A stretch of DNA of 64,000 nt from Hymenobacter tibetensis (GTDB taxonomy: Bacteria > Bacteroidota > Bacteroidia > Cytophagales > Hymenobacteraceae): contig NZ_CP094669.1 in assembly GCF_022827545.1 (NCBI RefSeq), positions 1,082,001 to 1,146,000 on the forward strand, written 5' to 3'. The stretch's first letter is position 1. Each line of letters starts with the position of its first letter. This document shows positions 1 through 8,191 of this stretch, piece after piece. The translations under genes were made by a program, and so were the position numbers. Under the pieces are notes generated by a model. That model worked only from the letters and a program-made list of their open reading frames with translations, did not search any database and had not been told where the DNA came from.

Positions 1-1
1 T

Positions 2-1348
2 TTCTTTCTAAAGCCATGGTCTGTTATAATAGCAGTTGGCATCCTCGCTTTTGGTGAGCCTTTCGTTTACTACACCACAGAAGCTAAGCAGTATGGTATT
101 GAGCTGCTAGCTTCAGTACTGGCTTTATATCTCTTTGTGAAGTTTCAACATCGTTTAGAAGTTAAGCACCTTTTATTGTGGGGTATTACCGGTGGAATAT
201 TAGTATGGTTTTCTAATAGCTCGATATTTGTCTTAGCAGGAATAGGGATTGTGGTAAGTTGTAATCTGCTACTCAAAGGCGAATGGAAGAGCCTGTTTTT
301 TAAGCTCATTCCTTTTGGTATGTGGCTAGTAAGCTTCGCTCTTGTATACTTTTTGTTTTTGCGTAATTATGCTGATTCTGGTTGGCTCAAAGATTTCTTT
401 GAAACGGGTTGTAATGCTTTTCTGCCACTATTTTCTCCTTTATCAGAAAACATAGAATGGTTTGCTTATACGCATTATATCCTATTAGAGCGGAATCTTG
501 GCATGTTAGTTAAATTCGGGAAGAATATAGTTGGACCTGATATAAAAGACTATTCCACTGTACAGACTTTTTTTAGATTGCCCTTCTTGCCAATTCTACT
601 GGAGTTGGTAGGTGTTGTTGCTTTGTTCAGGAGAAACAAGTATCGTCTGTTCATACTTGTTGTACCTATAGCGTTAACGCTGGTTGCATCTGCGTTTAAG
701 GCGTATCCTTTTTTTGAACGCCTTATTATTTTTCTTGCTCCACTATTTATTCTTCTTATTTCTTATGGTGCGCAAGTTACCGCTGAGGCTTTTGGCAGGC
801 GAAATCGAAATCTAGTAGCCTCGATTTTAGTTCTGCTTTTATTGTTCCCGCCCACGTGGAACGCAATACGGTTCACTGTAGCACCCGACCGTCTGCTGAA
901 AAAGGAGTATAACAGAGAAGCTATGCTTTATGTTAATGATCGGTATAAGGAGGGAGACGCTGTATATGTTTATTGGAACGTGAACCATGCATACAAGTAT
1001 TATAAAGAAGCGTATAATCTTAAATATGATGCGGTAGGGCGTGACGATTTAAGGCATGCAACTGCTACTAAGCAGGAATATTACGATAAAGTACGTCAGC
1101 AATTCGGTGATTTAAGTGATAAAAAGAGAATTTGGATTGTTCATTCTCCGGAGTTAAGAAATAATATTGGCGACTATGTAAGTCCACATCTTCGTACACC
1201 AAAGTGGTATTACAATGAAAACTTTTCTCCGGGGAAAGAATTAGAAAAAATAGCGCACGAATTCGGTGCAGCTCCCATAGATAGTTTCCATAGGCAGAAT
1301 ATTAGTGGCCATAATATTATGGTTAAATTGTATGTCCTAAACAAGTGA
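2..1348 (+). CDS. GT-C type membrane glycosyltransferase, 5' partial
   Basis: The reading frame is open from base 2 with no start codon in the window, so the gene begins upstream; a GTG at 137 is internal. The first visible codons encode a GEPFVYYTTEAKQYGIEL stretch, resembling the luminal motif of GT39/ArnT-like polyprenol-phosphate-dependent glycosyltransferases. Several hydrophobic segments follow (near codons 55-80, 100-120, 195-215, 220-265 and 275-290), then a soluble C-terminal domain. By family it would add sugars to lipid-linked or surface glycans from the inner membrane. Base composition is about 40% GC in a sampled stretch, far below the downstream genes, which suggests transfer as part of a variable surface-polysaccharide locus. 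Family placement is by motif only; an oligosaccharide polymerase-like protein is the alternative. Confidence 0.6.
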   Translation, partial: FFLKPWSVIIAVGILAFGEPFVYYTTEAKQYGIELLASVLALYLFVKFQHRLEVKHLLLWGITGGILVWFSNSSIFVLAGIGIVVSCNLLLKGEWKSLFFKLIPFGMWLVSFALVYFLFLRNYADSGWLKDFFETGCNAFLPLFSPLSENIEWFAYTHYILLERNLGMLVKFGKNIVGPDIKDYSTVQTFFRLPFLPILLELVGVVALFRRNKYRLFILVVPIALTLVASAFKAYPFFERLIIFLAPLFILLISYGAQVTAEAFGRRNRNLVASILVLLLLFPPTWNAIRFTVAPDRLLKKEYNREAMLYVNDRYKEGDAVYVYWNVNHAYKYYKEAYNLKYDAVGRDDLRHATATKQEYYDKVRQQFGDLSDKKRIWIVHSPELRNNIGDYVSPHLRTPKWYYNENFSPGKELEKIAHEFGAAPIDSFHRQNISGHNIMVKLYVLNK

Positions 1349-1489
1349 AATAGTGCTGCCACATCCTATGCTATAGTTCGATGGATGAGGATGCCGCTTA
1401 GGCAGAGTAGCACATCGTTGTACTGCATCGGGCGTGCCGTGCAGTGGTAGTTCCTATATTGGTGCTTCTATCATTTATGTCGTTCCCGT

Positions 1490-2230
1490 ATGCGCTTAGT
1501 GCTGTGTTGCCTGCTTGTAGTTTCAGGGTTGTTCTTTGGAGGCTTCCAAAAAAAGGAGCCCTCGAAACCAGTTGCCAAGGCTAATACTGTGCTTGTCTTT
1601 TACAAGACGAGCGGTTTCTACCACACCTCCATTCCAGCTGGTATCAAGGCCATTCAGCAGCTTGGGCGCGACAACAACTTTCGCGTTGATACCACCAATG
1701 ATGCGGGGCGCTTCCAGCTTGCTACTTTACGGAAGTACAAGGCCGTGGTGTTCCTGAGCACAACCCAGAATGTGCTGAATCCGGCTCAGCAAACTGCATT
1801 CGAGCAGTACATCCGTTTGGGGAGAGGCTTTGTGGGGGTGCATGCCGCCACGGATACTGAGTATGAGTGGGCCTGGTACAACAGCTTGGTAGGAGCGTAT
1901 TTCAATGGCCATCCTGCTGTGCAGCAGGCTACGGTAAATGTGGTCGACAGCGGCCATCCTGCCACAAGTTTCCTTCCGGCTCGGTGGGTACGCACGGATG
2001 AGTGGTACAACTTCCGTAATCTAGCGCCGGATTTGCGGGTGCTAGCGACGTTGGATGAAACCAGTTACTCGGGCGGTACCAATGGCACCACTCACCCGAT
2101 TGCTTGGTACCACTCCTACGATGGTGGTCGTGCGTTTTACACTGCCGGCGGCCATACCGATGAAAGCTACCAAGAGCCTTTATTTCTGCGGCATTTGCTG
2201 GGTGGCATCACTTACGCAATAGGCAAATAA
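1490..2230 (+). CDS. ThuA-domain protein, exported
   Basis: This is a 246-residue protein with a short N-terminal hydrophobic leader (residues 1-18), so export or membrane anchoring is likely. The rest matches the ThuA-like fold (class I glutamine amidotransferase-like). Visible landmarks are VLVFYKTSGFYHTSI near residue 33, GRGFVGVHAATDTEYEW near 111, a DEWYNFR segment, and a C-terminal HPIAWYHSYDGGRAFYTAGG stretch. The family is named for trehalose utilisation in Rhizobium, and its members in Bacteroidota are often secreted and associated with sugar metabolism. No catalytic triad can be claimed from the sequence alone. The ATG at 1490 leads directly into the signal sequence. It stands alone between the polysaccharide gene and the convergent aminotransferase. 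Confidence 0.8.
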   Translation: MRLVLCCLLVVSGLFFGGFQKKEPSKPVAKANTVLVFYKTSGFYHTSIPAGIKAIQQLGRDNNFRVDTTNDAGRFQLATLRKYKAVVFLSTTQNVLNPAQQTAFEQYIRLGRGFVGVHAATDTEYEWAWYNSLVGAYFNGHPAVQQATVNVVDSGHPATSFLPARWVRTDEWYNFRNLAPDLRVLATLDETSYSGGTNGTTHPIAWYHSYDGGRAFYTAGGHTDESYQEPLFLRHLLGGITYAIGK

Positions 2231-2289
2231 GAACCCGTGGCGCAGTAGCTATCTGCTCTGCCTCGTTTTGCCGTCCACAATCTTGCTAG

Positions 2290-3429
2290 CTAGCATATCT
2301 CATGTACCGCGCTGGTTACCCGGCGTAGGTCCACTTCGGTCATGGCTGAGCCAGAGGGTAAGCAGAGGCCACGGGCGAACAAGTCGGCGCAGACGGTGCC
2401 ACCGTACATAGGAGTAGCGGCAAAAAGCGGCTGCAAATGGAGGGGCTTCCACAGGGGCCGGCTTTCGATGTTGCGCGTTTCGAGGTGGAGCCGTAGTTGT
2501 TCGGGCGTGATACTGGTTTCAGTGGGGTCGAGGAGGAGTGTGGTAAGCCAGCGGTTGCTGCGGTTTCCGGCTAGCTCGACAGGTGCTACGCGCAGGCCAC
2601 CCACATCGGCTAGCTGTTCCCGGTACCACGCATGAATTTCACGGCGCTTTTTCACCCGTTCTTCAATAAGCTCCATCTGGCCCCGACCTATACCCGCCAG
2701 CAGATTGCTGAGGCGGTAATTGTAGCCGGTTTCGGAATGCTGGTAGTGAGAAGCAACATCTCGGGCCTGGGTAGCTAGGTGCCGAGCTTTCCGCGCCCAC
2801 TCGGCATTGTTGGTGACCAGCACACCGCCGCCGCTGGTAGTAAGAATTTTGTTGCCGTTGAAAGAGAAGACGCCAACTGCACCAAATGTGCCCAGGGGCA
2901 CCCCTTCGTGGCGAGAGCCCAACGCCTCGGCTGCATCTTCGAGCACGGGTATGTTGTACTCCGCTGCCAGGGCCAGAATCTCACGCAGTTTTGCGGGCAT
3001 GCCGTACAGGTGCACAACGAGCAACGCCTTTGGCCGGCGGCCTTGTTGAAGTTGGTCTTCTATGGCTTCGCGCAGCCGCTCCGGGCACAGATTCCAGGTG
3101 TCGGTTTCGCTGTCGACGAAGACTGGCGTGGCCCCGAGGTAAGTGATAGGGTTGGCGGTTGCAACGAAGGTAAACGAGGGGCAAAGCACCGTATCACCCG
3201 GCCCAACACCCAACAGAATCAAGCCTAAGTGAATAGCGGCAGTGCCTGAGCTAAGCGCTACGCAATGGTGGGCACCGGTGTACTCGCAGATGTCTCGTTC
3301 AAAACCATCGAGGTTGGGGCCAATAGGCGCCACCCAGTTGTCCTCAATGGCTTTATGGAGGTAATTCAGTTCGTGACGGCCGAGGTGGGGCGGAGACAAA
3401 TAAAGACGATCGTAATCCTGGCTGCGCAT
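2290..3429 (-). CDS. DegT/DnrJ/EryC1/StrS-family aminotransferase (PglE-like)
   Basis: This is a PLP-dependent sugar aminotransferase of about 380 residues. It has the family landmarks: ALSSGTAAIHLGL near residue 60, an LEDAAEALG segment holding the PLP-contacting Asp, and FSFNGNKILTTSGGG with the Schiff-base lysine at K194. Such enzymes convert a UDP-4-keto-sugar to the amino sugar. Together with the acetyltransferase and phosphoglycosyltransferase just upstream, it matches the PglE step of UDP-di-N-acetylbacillosamine-type synthesis. I chose the ATG at 3429 because the longer frame (to 3447) runs through a promoter-like element at 3434-3441. The matching 4,6-dehydratase (PglF) is not in view. 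Confidence 0.85.
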   Translation of the reverse strand: MRSQDYDRLYLSPPHLGRHELNYLHKAIEDNWVAPIGPNLDGFERDICEYTGAHHCVALSSGTAAIHLGLILLGVGPGDTVLCPSFTFVATANPITYLGATPVFVDSETDTWNLCPERLREAIEDQLQQGRRPKALLVVHLYGMPAKLREILALAAEYNIPVLEDAAEALGSRHEGVPLGTFGAVGVFSFNGNKILTTSGGGVLVTNNAEWARKARHLATQARDVASHYQHSETGYNYRLSNLLAGIGRGQMELIEERVKKRREIHAWYREQLADVGGLRVAPVELAGNRSNRWLTTLLLDPTETSITPEQLRLHLETRNIESRPLWKPLHLQPLFAATPMYGGTVCADLFARGLCLPSGSAMTEVDLRRVTSAVHEIC

Positions 3430-3433
3430 CAGA

Positions 3434-3441
3434 CAAATGTA
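3434..3441 (-). promoter_or_regulatory. Bacteroidota -7 element (TACATTTG) for the aminotransferase
   Basis: On the minus strand the sequence reads TACATTTG four bases before the ATG at 3429, matching the TAnnTTTG consensus. The transcript would be leaderless or nearly so. I see no good TTTG -33 element at the usual spacing. Confidence 0.5.
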
Positions 3442-3597
3442 GCACAAGCTGTATGGGCGCTTAGGCTTGTGCTGAGAAAGAATAAAGTGAATAGAGATAA
3501 GTTAGGTACTGGCCAATTGTGAGGTTCATTCAGATACATGCAAACGGCGGTTGGTTAAGCCATGCAAATGCTTGCAGCGAATACATTCAACAGAGCA

Positions 3598-4266
3598 TTA
3601 CAGTGCTTGTTGCTTGATGGCTTGAGCAGGTACTCCCACAGCAGTGCAGTTGGCGGGCAGGTTACGGACCGCAACGGCACCGGCGCCCACAATGGTGTGG
3701 GCTCCCACCTGCACCTGATTGATAACCGTGGCGTTGGTGCCTAGGTACACCCCCTGTGCCAGATGAGCGGCGCCACCTACGTTGGCGTGAGGCATCAGAG
3801 AGCAAAAGTCCTCCAGCACGGCGTCATGCCCAATCGTGCAGCCCAAATTGAGCAGCACGTGCTGACCCAGCACAATGTCGGTGGTAAGAATGCAGCCCTG
3901 GCTGATGATGCACCCTGCGCCAATCTGTACGTTTTGGTAAGGGGCACAAGGCACTCCTGGGTGGATGAGGGTAGCGAAGGATAGGAGCCGGGAGGTTAAG
4001 CGCTGTACTACCGCCGCCCGGCTTCGGCTGTTGCCCATGGCCACTACCACGTGCAGCGGTTCTGAAACGGCATTTAGGTCGGCGGCCGCGCCCAGATAAG
4101 GCAAGCCATGTAGCGTACCAGCTTCCGGTTGTGCATCATCATAGAAGCCCATCAACTGCCAGGTGGGCTGCTGCTCGTTTATCTGATGCACCAATACCAA
4201 CACCTCCCGGCCTAGACCACCAGCGCCGAAAATAGCCAGCGGGCGCAGGGGCGAAGTATTGGCCAT
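3598..4266 (-). CDS. NeuD/PglD-family sugar O- or N-acetyltransferase
   Basis: The protein has 222 residues. The N-terminus (LAIFGAGGLGREVLVLVHQ) is the nucleotide-sugar binding domain typical of PglD/NeuD. The second half is a left-handed beta-helix of hexapeptide repeats (GAGCIISQGCILTTDIVLGQ and similar) ending in VGAGAVAVRNLPANCTAVGVPA. The likely catalytic histidine is in the LGCTIGHDAVLED segment. The family acetylates amino sugars with acetyl-CoA. The start at 4266 gives the usual N-terminus and begins 7 bases after the upstream gene's stop; a longer start at 4296 would overlap that gene by 23 bases. It is probably co-transcribed with the phosphoglycosyltransferase. Confidence 0.85.
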   Translation of the reverse strand: MANTSPLRPLAIFGAGGLGREVLVLVHQINEQQPTWQLMGFYDDAQPEAGTLHGLPYLGAAADLNAVSEPLHVVVAMGNSRSRAAVVQRLTSRLLSFATLIHPGVPCAPYQNVQIGAGCIISQGCILTTDIVLGQHVLLNLGCTIGHDAVLEDFCSLMPHANVGGAAHLAQGVYLGTNATVINQVQVGAHTIVGAGAVAVRNLPANCTAVGVPAQAIKQQAL

Positions 4267-4273
4267 GTGCTTT

Positions 4274-4942
4274 TCAAGAGAAAGGGGGGAGGTCATGAGA
4301 CGCTGATAAGTCGGTGGAGTGAGACGACGAGCCGCGGAAACGGTCGTTTGTGGCTTGGCCGGGGGCAGTGATGCCGTGCGCGCCCAACACGCGCACGGCC
4401 GTGCGAAGCAAGATGCGCAAGTCGAGCCCGAAGCTGGCGTGGTCTACATACCATACATCGTACAGAAACTTCTGCTCCCAGCTGATGGCATTGCGGCCAT
4501 TTATCTGCGCCCATCCGGTAAGCCCCGGCAACACCAGGTGGCGACGCGCCTGCGCTTGAGAATACAACGGCAAGTACTCAGGCAACAGGGGGCGGGGCCC
4601 TACTAGACTCAATTCTCCCCGCAGGACATTCCACAGCTGGGGCAATTCATCGAGCGAGGTGGCACGTATCCAGCGCCCCAGGCGCGGTAGCCGCTGCGCA
4701 TCAGGCAGCAGGTGGCCGTGGGCGTCCTGGGTGGTCATGGTTTGGAGTTTGTAGAGCGTAAACAACTGCCCATGCAGGCCGGGCCGCAACTGCCGAAATA
4801 GCCAAGGTCCTCTGTTCTGGATAGCTAGTAGCGCCGCCACCACCACCAGCACTGGAAACGCAAGCAGCAACAGCGGAAAAGCTAGCCCTACGTCCAGAAC
4901 GCGCTTGCCCCAGCGGCGGTACCAATCGGCGGAGTGCGGCAT
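4274..4942 (-). CDS. PglC/WcaJ-type initiating sugar-phosphate transferase
   Basis: This is a 222-residue monotopic phosphoglycosyltransferase. It has a membrane-embedded helix (about residues 15-40), a KLQTM segment where the family usually has KFRTM, the catalytic pair SLDELPQLWNVLRGE (Asp-Glu), then LVGPRPLLPEYLPLY and LPGLTGWAQINGRN. The family transfers a sugar-1-phosphate from a UDP-sugar to undecaprenyl phosphate, starting a surface glycan or a glycan for protein glycosylation. The ATG at 4942 is preferred over a GTG at 4990. It heads the minus-strand set with the PglD- and PglE-like genes, which would make its substrate. Confidence 0.88.
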   Translation of the reverse strand: MPHSADWYRRWGKRVLDVGLAFPLLLLAFPVLVVVAALLAIQNRGPWLFRQLRPGLHGQLFTLYKLQTMTTQDAHGHLLPDAQRLPRLGRWIRATSLDELPQLWNVLRGELSLVGPRPLLPEYLPLYSQAQARRHLVLPGLTGWAQINGRNAISWEQKFLYDVWYVDHASFGLDLRILLRTAVRVLGAHGITAPGQATNDRFRGSSSHSTDLSASHDLPPFS

Positions 4943-5195
4943 CTGTGTGAATCTGGCGGTTTGGGGTGCAAGTTGTGTTATTCCGGGCACTTCACTTGTT
5001 TTCAGCTGGAAGAAACCGGGAATTTACAACGGTTCTGGCTGCTAGTGAAACAGCAATTTACTGGCAAGGGGCGTAAAAAGGCTAAGGCAATGAGGCGGCG
5101 GCTATAGGAGGGGAGTATCGATGCAGGCGCGGCTAGCAGGCACGGGAATAGGCTACTTAAGCAACAGTGGTAAGGGAACCCTTGAAAGCATGCGC

Positions 5196-5203
5196 TACAT
5201 TTG
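5196..5203 (+). promoter_or_regulatory. Bacteroidota -7 element (TACATTTG) for ispE
   Basis: TACATTTG lies four bases before the ispE ATG at 5208. This matches TAnnTTTG and argues for the downstream start. No convincing -33 TTTG is present. Confidence 0.5.
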
Positions 5204-5207
5204 CGGC

Positions 5208-6029
5208 ATGCTCGTTTTTCCGAATGCCAAACTCAACCTCGGCCTCTACGTCACGGGCGTACGGCCCGATGGTTTTCGCAACCTTGAATCTGTGTTTGTG
5301 CCGCTTCCGTGGTGCGACGCGCTGGAGGTGTTGCCCGCCGCTGATCACGCAGAAAGCACCCTCACGCTTACCGGCATACCCATCCCCGGCGACCCAACAA
5401 CCAACCTGTGTTATCGTGCTTACGAGCTACTACGCGCCGACTTCAACCTGCCGCCCGTACGGCAGCACTTACACAAAGTAGTGCCTATTGGGGCTGGCCT
5501 GGGCGGTGGTTCGGCCGATGCCGCGTTTGCCTTGCGAGCCTTGAGCGAGTTGTTTGAGTTGAAGCTGACCTCCGAAACCCTAATAGGCTACGCCCGCCGG
5601 CTCGGCTCCGACTGTGCCTTCTTCGTTGCCAACAAACCCGTCTTTGCTTACGAGAAAGGGGATGTATTCGAGGATATAAGCCTTGATCTGACGGGTACTG
5701 CCTGTAAAGTAGTGTATCCGGGCCTGCACATCAGCACGGCCGAAGCCTACGCCCGCGTACAACCCCAGCCACCCCGCCACGACTTGCGCTCAGCCTTAAG
5801 CCAGCCGCTGGAAACCTGGCGCGAAACCGTCAGCAACGACTTCGAAGATGCCCTAACGCCTACTTATCCTGTGCTCAGGGAAATTAAGCAGCAGCTGTAT
5901 GCCGCTGGAGCCGCTTACGCTAGCCTGTCGGGCTCTGGTTCGGCAGTGTATGGGTTGTTTCCGGGCTTGGAGCTGCCGCCCAACTTGGCATTGCCAGCGG
6001 AATACTTGGTTTGGGATGGCCGACTGTAG
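5208..6029 (+). CDS. ispE: 4-diphosphocytidyl-2-C-methyl-D-erythritol kinase
   Basis: IspE is a GHMP kinase that phosphorylates the 2-hydroxyl of CDP-methylerythritol in the MEP pathway of isoprenoid synthesis. The 273-residue product begins MLVFPNAKLNLGLYVTG, the family's start with the PNAKxNLxL motif. It carries the ATP-binding loop PIGAGLGGGSADAAF and the third GHMP motif ASLSGSGSAVYGLF near the C-terminus. An ATG at 5121 would add 29 residues unlike the family, and the promoter element just before 5208 supports the shorter form. Transcribed alone, convergent with the EamA gene 5 bases downstream. Confidence 0.95.
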   Translation: MLVFPNAKLNLGLYVTGVRPDGFRNLESVFVPLPWCDALEVLPAADHAESTLTLTGIPIPGDPTTNLCYRAYELLRADFNLPPVRQHLHKVVPIGAGLGGGSADAAFALRALSELFELKLTSETLIGYARRLGSDCAFFVANKPVFAYEKGDVFEDISLDLTGTACKVVYPGLHISTAEAYARVQPQPPRHDLRSALSQPLETWRETVSNDFEDALTPTYPVLREIKQQLYAAGAAYASLSGSGSAVYGLFPGLELPPNLALPAEYLVWDGRL

Positions 6030-6034
6030 TGTGG

Positions 6035-6949
6035 CTACACCAATACCTCAGCAGCCTCTTTCTGCCGGGTGCGGCGTTGGTTCCACTGGTCGATGACGGG
6101 GTGAATAAGCACGCTAAACAGAATCACGACCGTGCCTAGGTAAAACCCAACCGACATTTTTTCTTCGGTGCCGAAAATAAGAACCGCCAACAGGATGCCG
6201 TACACGGGCTCCAGGTTGATGGTCAGATTCACGACGAAAGCCGACAGCCGCTTCATCAGTTCCACCGACGACGAGAAGGCGTAAACCGTGCACACGCCCG
6301 CCAAAACGCCCAGCCACAGCCAATCGTAGCCGTAAAGGGCCAGCTGTAAGCCGTGGCCTTCGGTGAAGTACCGGCTGTAGATGGGGAAGAACAACACAAT
6401 GCTAAGGCAGGCACCGCCCATCTCGTAGAAGGTGAGCCGGAGCGGGGTGTGTCGCTTCACCAATTGAGAATTCAGCACGCTAAACAGCGCCGATAGTCCC
6501 GCCGACAGAATAGCCACCAGCAACCCCGCCAGTTGGTCTAGTTCCGCCCTCGACACCAGGTACAGCCCCACCATCGTGAGCATACTGAGCCCCACCTCGT
6601 AGGCGCGTACCCGCCGCCACAGCAGGAGCGGCTCAAGCAACGAGGTCCAAAGGGCCAGCGTAGCCATACCAGCCAAACACACACTCACCGACGACAAGCG
6701 TGCGGCCAGGAAAAACGTAATCCAATGCACCGCAACCAGCGCGCCTACTCCCAACAAGCGCAATGCCTCGGCCGGCGGAATACGCCACGCCATCTTCCGT
6801 CCGGCCAGCAGTAGCCCCAAGCCAGTAGTGGCTAAGAGAGTCCGCCAGAACACCAGCTCCACCGGCGGCACCGAAATGAGCTTGCCCAGGATAGCCGTGA
6901 AGCCCCAGAGCAACACAATGAAATGCAGGCGGAGGTAGTCTTTTAGCAT
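6035..6949 (-). CDS. EamA-family (DMT superfamily) transporter
   Basis: The 304-residue integral membrane protein has about ten hydrophobic segments arranged as two EamA repeats. The first begins with LRLHFIVLLWGFTAILGKLI; the second holds VELMKRLSAFVVNLTINLEPVYGILLAVLIFGE-like sequence, typical of the family's second half. Such carriers usually export small metabolites or amino acids; the substrate cannot be told. The ATG at 6949 is chosen because a longer frame (to 7003) translates through an inverted repeat. It follows the LptF/LptG-type gene on the same strand, with that repeat between them. Confidence 0.85.
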   Translation of the reverse strand: MLKDYLRLHFIVLLWGFTAILGKLISVPPVELVFWRTLLATTGLGLLLAGRKMAWRIPPAEALRLLGVGALVAVHWITFFLAARLSSVSVCLAGMATLALWTSLLEPLLLWRRVRAYEVGLSMLTMVGLYLVSRAELDQLAGLLVAILSAGLSALFSVLNSQLVKRHTPLRLTFYEMGGACLSIVLFFPIYSRYFTEGHGLQLALYGYDWLWLGVLAGVCTVYAFSSSVELMKRLSAFVVNLTINLEPVYGILLAVLIFGTEEKMSVGFYLGTVVILFSVLIHPVIDQWNQRRTRQKEAAEVLV

Positions 6950-6954
6950 AGGTA

Positions 6955-7053
6955 AAATGGTGAGTTTGTGAAACAGTGAGTTTGTGAAATGAAGAGTCTG
7001 CACCGACTATGGTAGTCGAACATCAAACTCACTATTTCACAAACTCACCATTT
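6955..7053 (-). repeat. 30-bp inverted repeat with internal direct repeats
   Basis: Left arm 6955-6984 and right arm 7024-7053 are reverse complements over 30 bases with one mismatch, around a 39-base loop. Within and just beyond the left arm GTGAGTTTGTGAAA occurs twice (6960 and 6976, a 16-base period). It fills the gap between two minus-strand genes, and the RNA would form a long hairpin. It resembles a small non-autonomous repeat more than a terminator because no T-run follows. Confidence 0.8.
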
Positions 7054-7059
7054 CACTAG

Positions 7060-8136
7060 CTAGCGCGGTACCACCCGATACAACACCAGCCCAATGCAGG
7101 TGAAGACGATACTAGGTATCCAGGCGGCCAGCATTGGGTTCAGGTCGCCGACTTGCGCAAAGTTACGGCTCAGAATAACGAAGATGATGAACACGAAGGC
7201 CAGCACGAAGCCCAGCGCAATCTGCCCACCTACGCCAGCCCTCGACTTTCGGGCACTCATAATCACCCCGATAATGGTGAGGATGAACATGGCGTAGGGA
7301 TAAGCGTACCGCTCGTACTTGTCGCTGAGGTAGATCTGCGTGTCGGAAGCGCCCCGGTCAATCTTTTGCTGAATGTAGCGGTTCAGTTCAGGCAGCGTCA
7401 GGGTTTCGCTTAGGCGGTAGGTGCTGGCAAAATCCTTGGGGTACAGGTTGAGCGTAGTGTCGCGCTGGGGTAGGGTAAGCAGGGTTTCTTTAGGCCCGTT
7501 GATGACGCGAACCAACTGCGGCGAAAGGCGCCAAGCACGTTTGGTGGAATCCCAGGTAATGGATTCGGCCGTAAGACGGCGTTTGAGCAGCGTACCATCC
7601 ACCGTTTCCAGGGCAAACTTGTAGCCCACGTTGTTCACGTTGTTGTAGCTCTCCATGTAGGCGTAGCTCTTCGGCCCGATTTTGATGTGCACGTTGCGCC
7701 CCTTATACACATAGGGGTTCTTAACGTACTTGCGCTCGAAGTCCACCCGGGTCTTGTTGGCGTACGGAATGATCCAGCCGGTCAAACCCACCGTGATAAC
7801 GGCCAGTATGGTGCTGCCCATAATGTAAGGCACCAGCAGCCGCTTAAAACTCACGCCGCTAGCCAGAATGGCCACAATTTCAGTGCGGGCGGCTAGCTGC
7901 GCCGTCACGAAAACCACCGCAATAAACACGGTAATAGGGGAGAGCAAGTTGGCGTAATACGGAAACAGGTTCACGTAGTACTCCAGCATAATCTGCTTCA
8001 CCCCCAGGCTGTGCTTAAGAAAGTCGTCGTTCTTCTCGGTGAAGTCAATCACGCAAATCACCATCACCAACACCACCACGGTGAAGAAGAAGGCCGTGAG
8101 AAATTTCTTGAGAATGTATTTATCGAGAATGCGCAT
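7060..8136 (-). CDS. LptF/LptG (YjgP/YjgQ) family permease
   Basis: The 358-residue protein starts MRILDKYILKKFLTAFFFTV, the typical first helix of this family. It has membrane segments near residues 10-32, 55-75, 98-120 and three more in the C-terminal 80 residues. Between them is a periplasmic beta-jellyroll domain (about 125-265). LptF/LptG form the membrane part of the ABC complex (with LptB) that extracts lipopolysaccharide from the inner membrane. I cannot tell F from G. The gene lies downstream of tgt on the same strand and is probably co-transcribed with it; only 55 bases separate them. Confidence 0.9.
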   Translation of the reverse strand: MRILDKYILKKFLTAFFFTVVVLVMVICVIDFTEKNDDFLKHSLGVKQIMLEYYVNLFPYYANLLSPITVFIAVVFVTAQLAARTEIVAILASGVSFKRLLVPYIMGSTILAVITVGLTGWIIPYANKTRVDFERKYVKNPYVYKGRNVHIKIGPKSYAYMESYNNVNNVGYKFALETVDGTLLKRRLTAESITWDSTKRAWRLSPQLVRVINGPKETLLTLPQRDTTLNLYPKDFASTYRLSETLTLPELNRYIQQKIDRGASDTQIYLSDKYERYAYPYAMFILTIIGVIMSARKSRAGVGGQIALGFVLAFVFIIFVILSRNFAQVGDLNPMLAAWIPSIVFTCIGLVLYRVVPR

Positions 8137-8191
8137 CGTGGAGTATCAGACTATCAGAACGTCATGCCGAGCAAGACAACGAAGCTCGAGC

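Noticed and set aside
5121..5207. N-terminal extension of ispE
   Set aside because: Residues do not match the family and a promoter element precedes the internal ATG.
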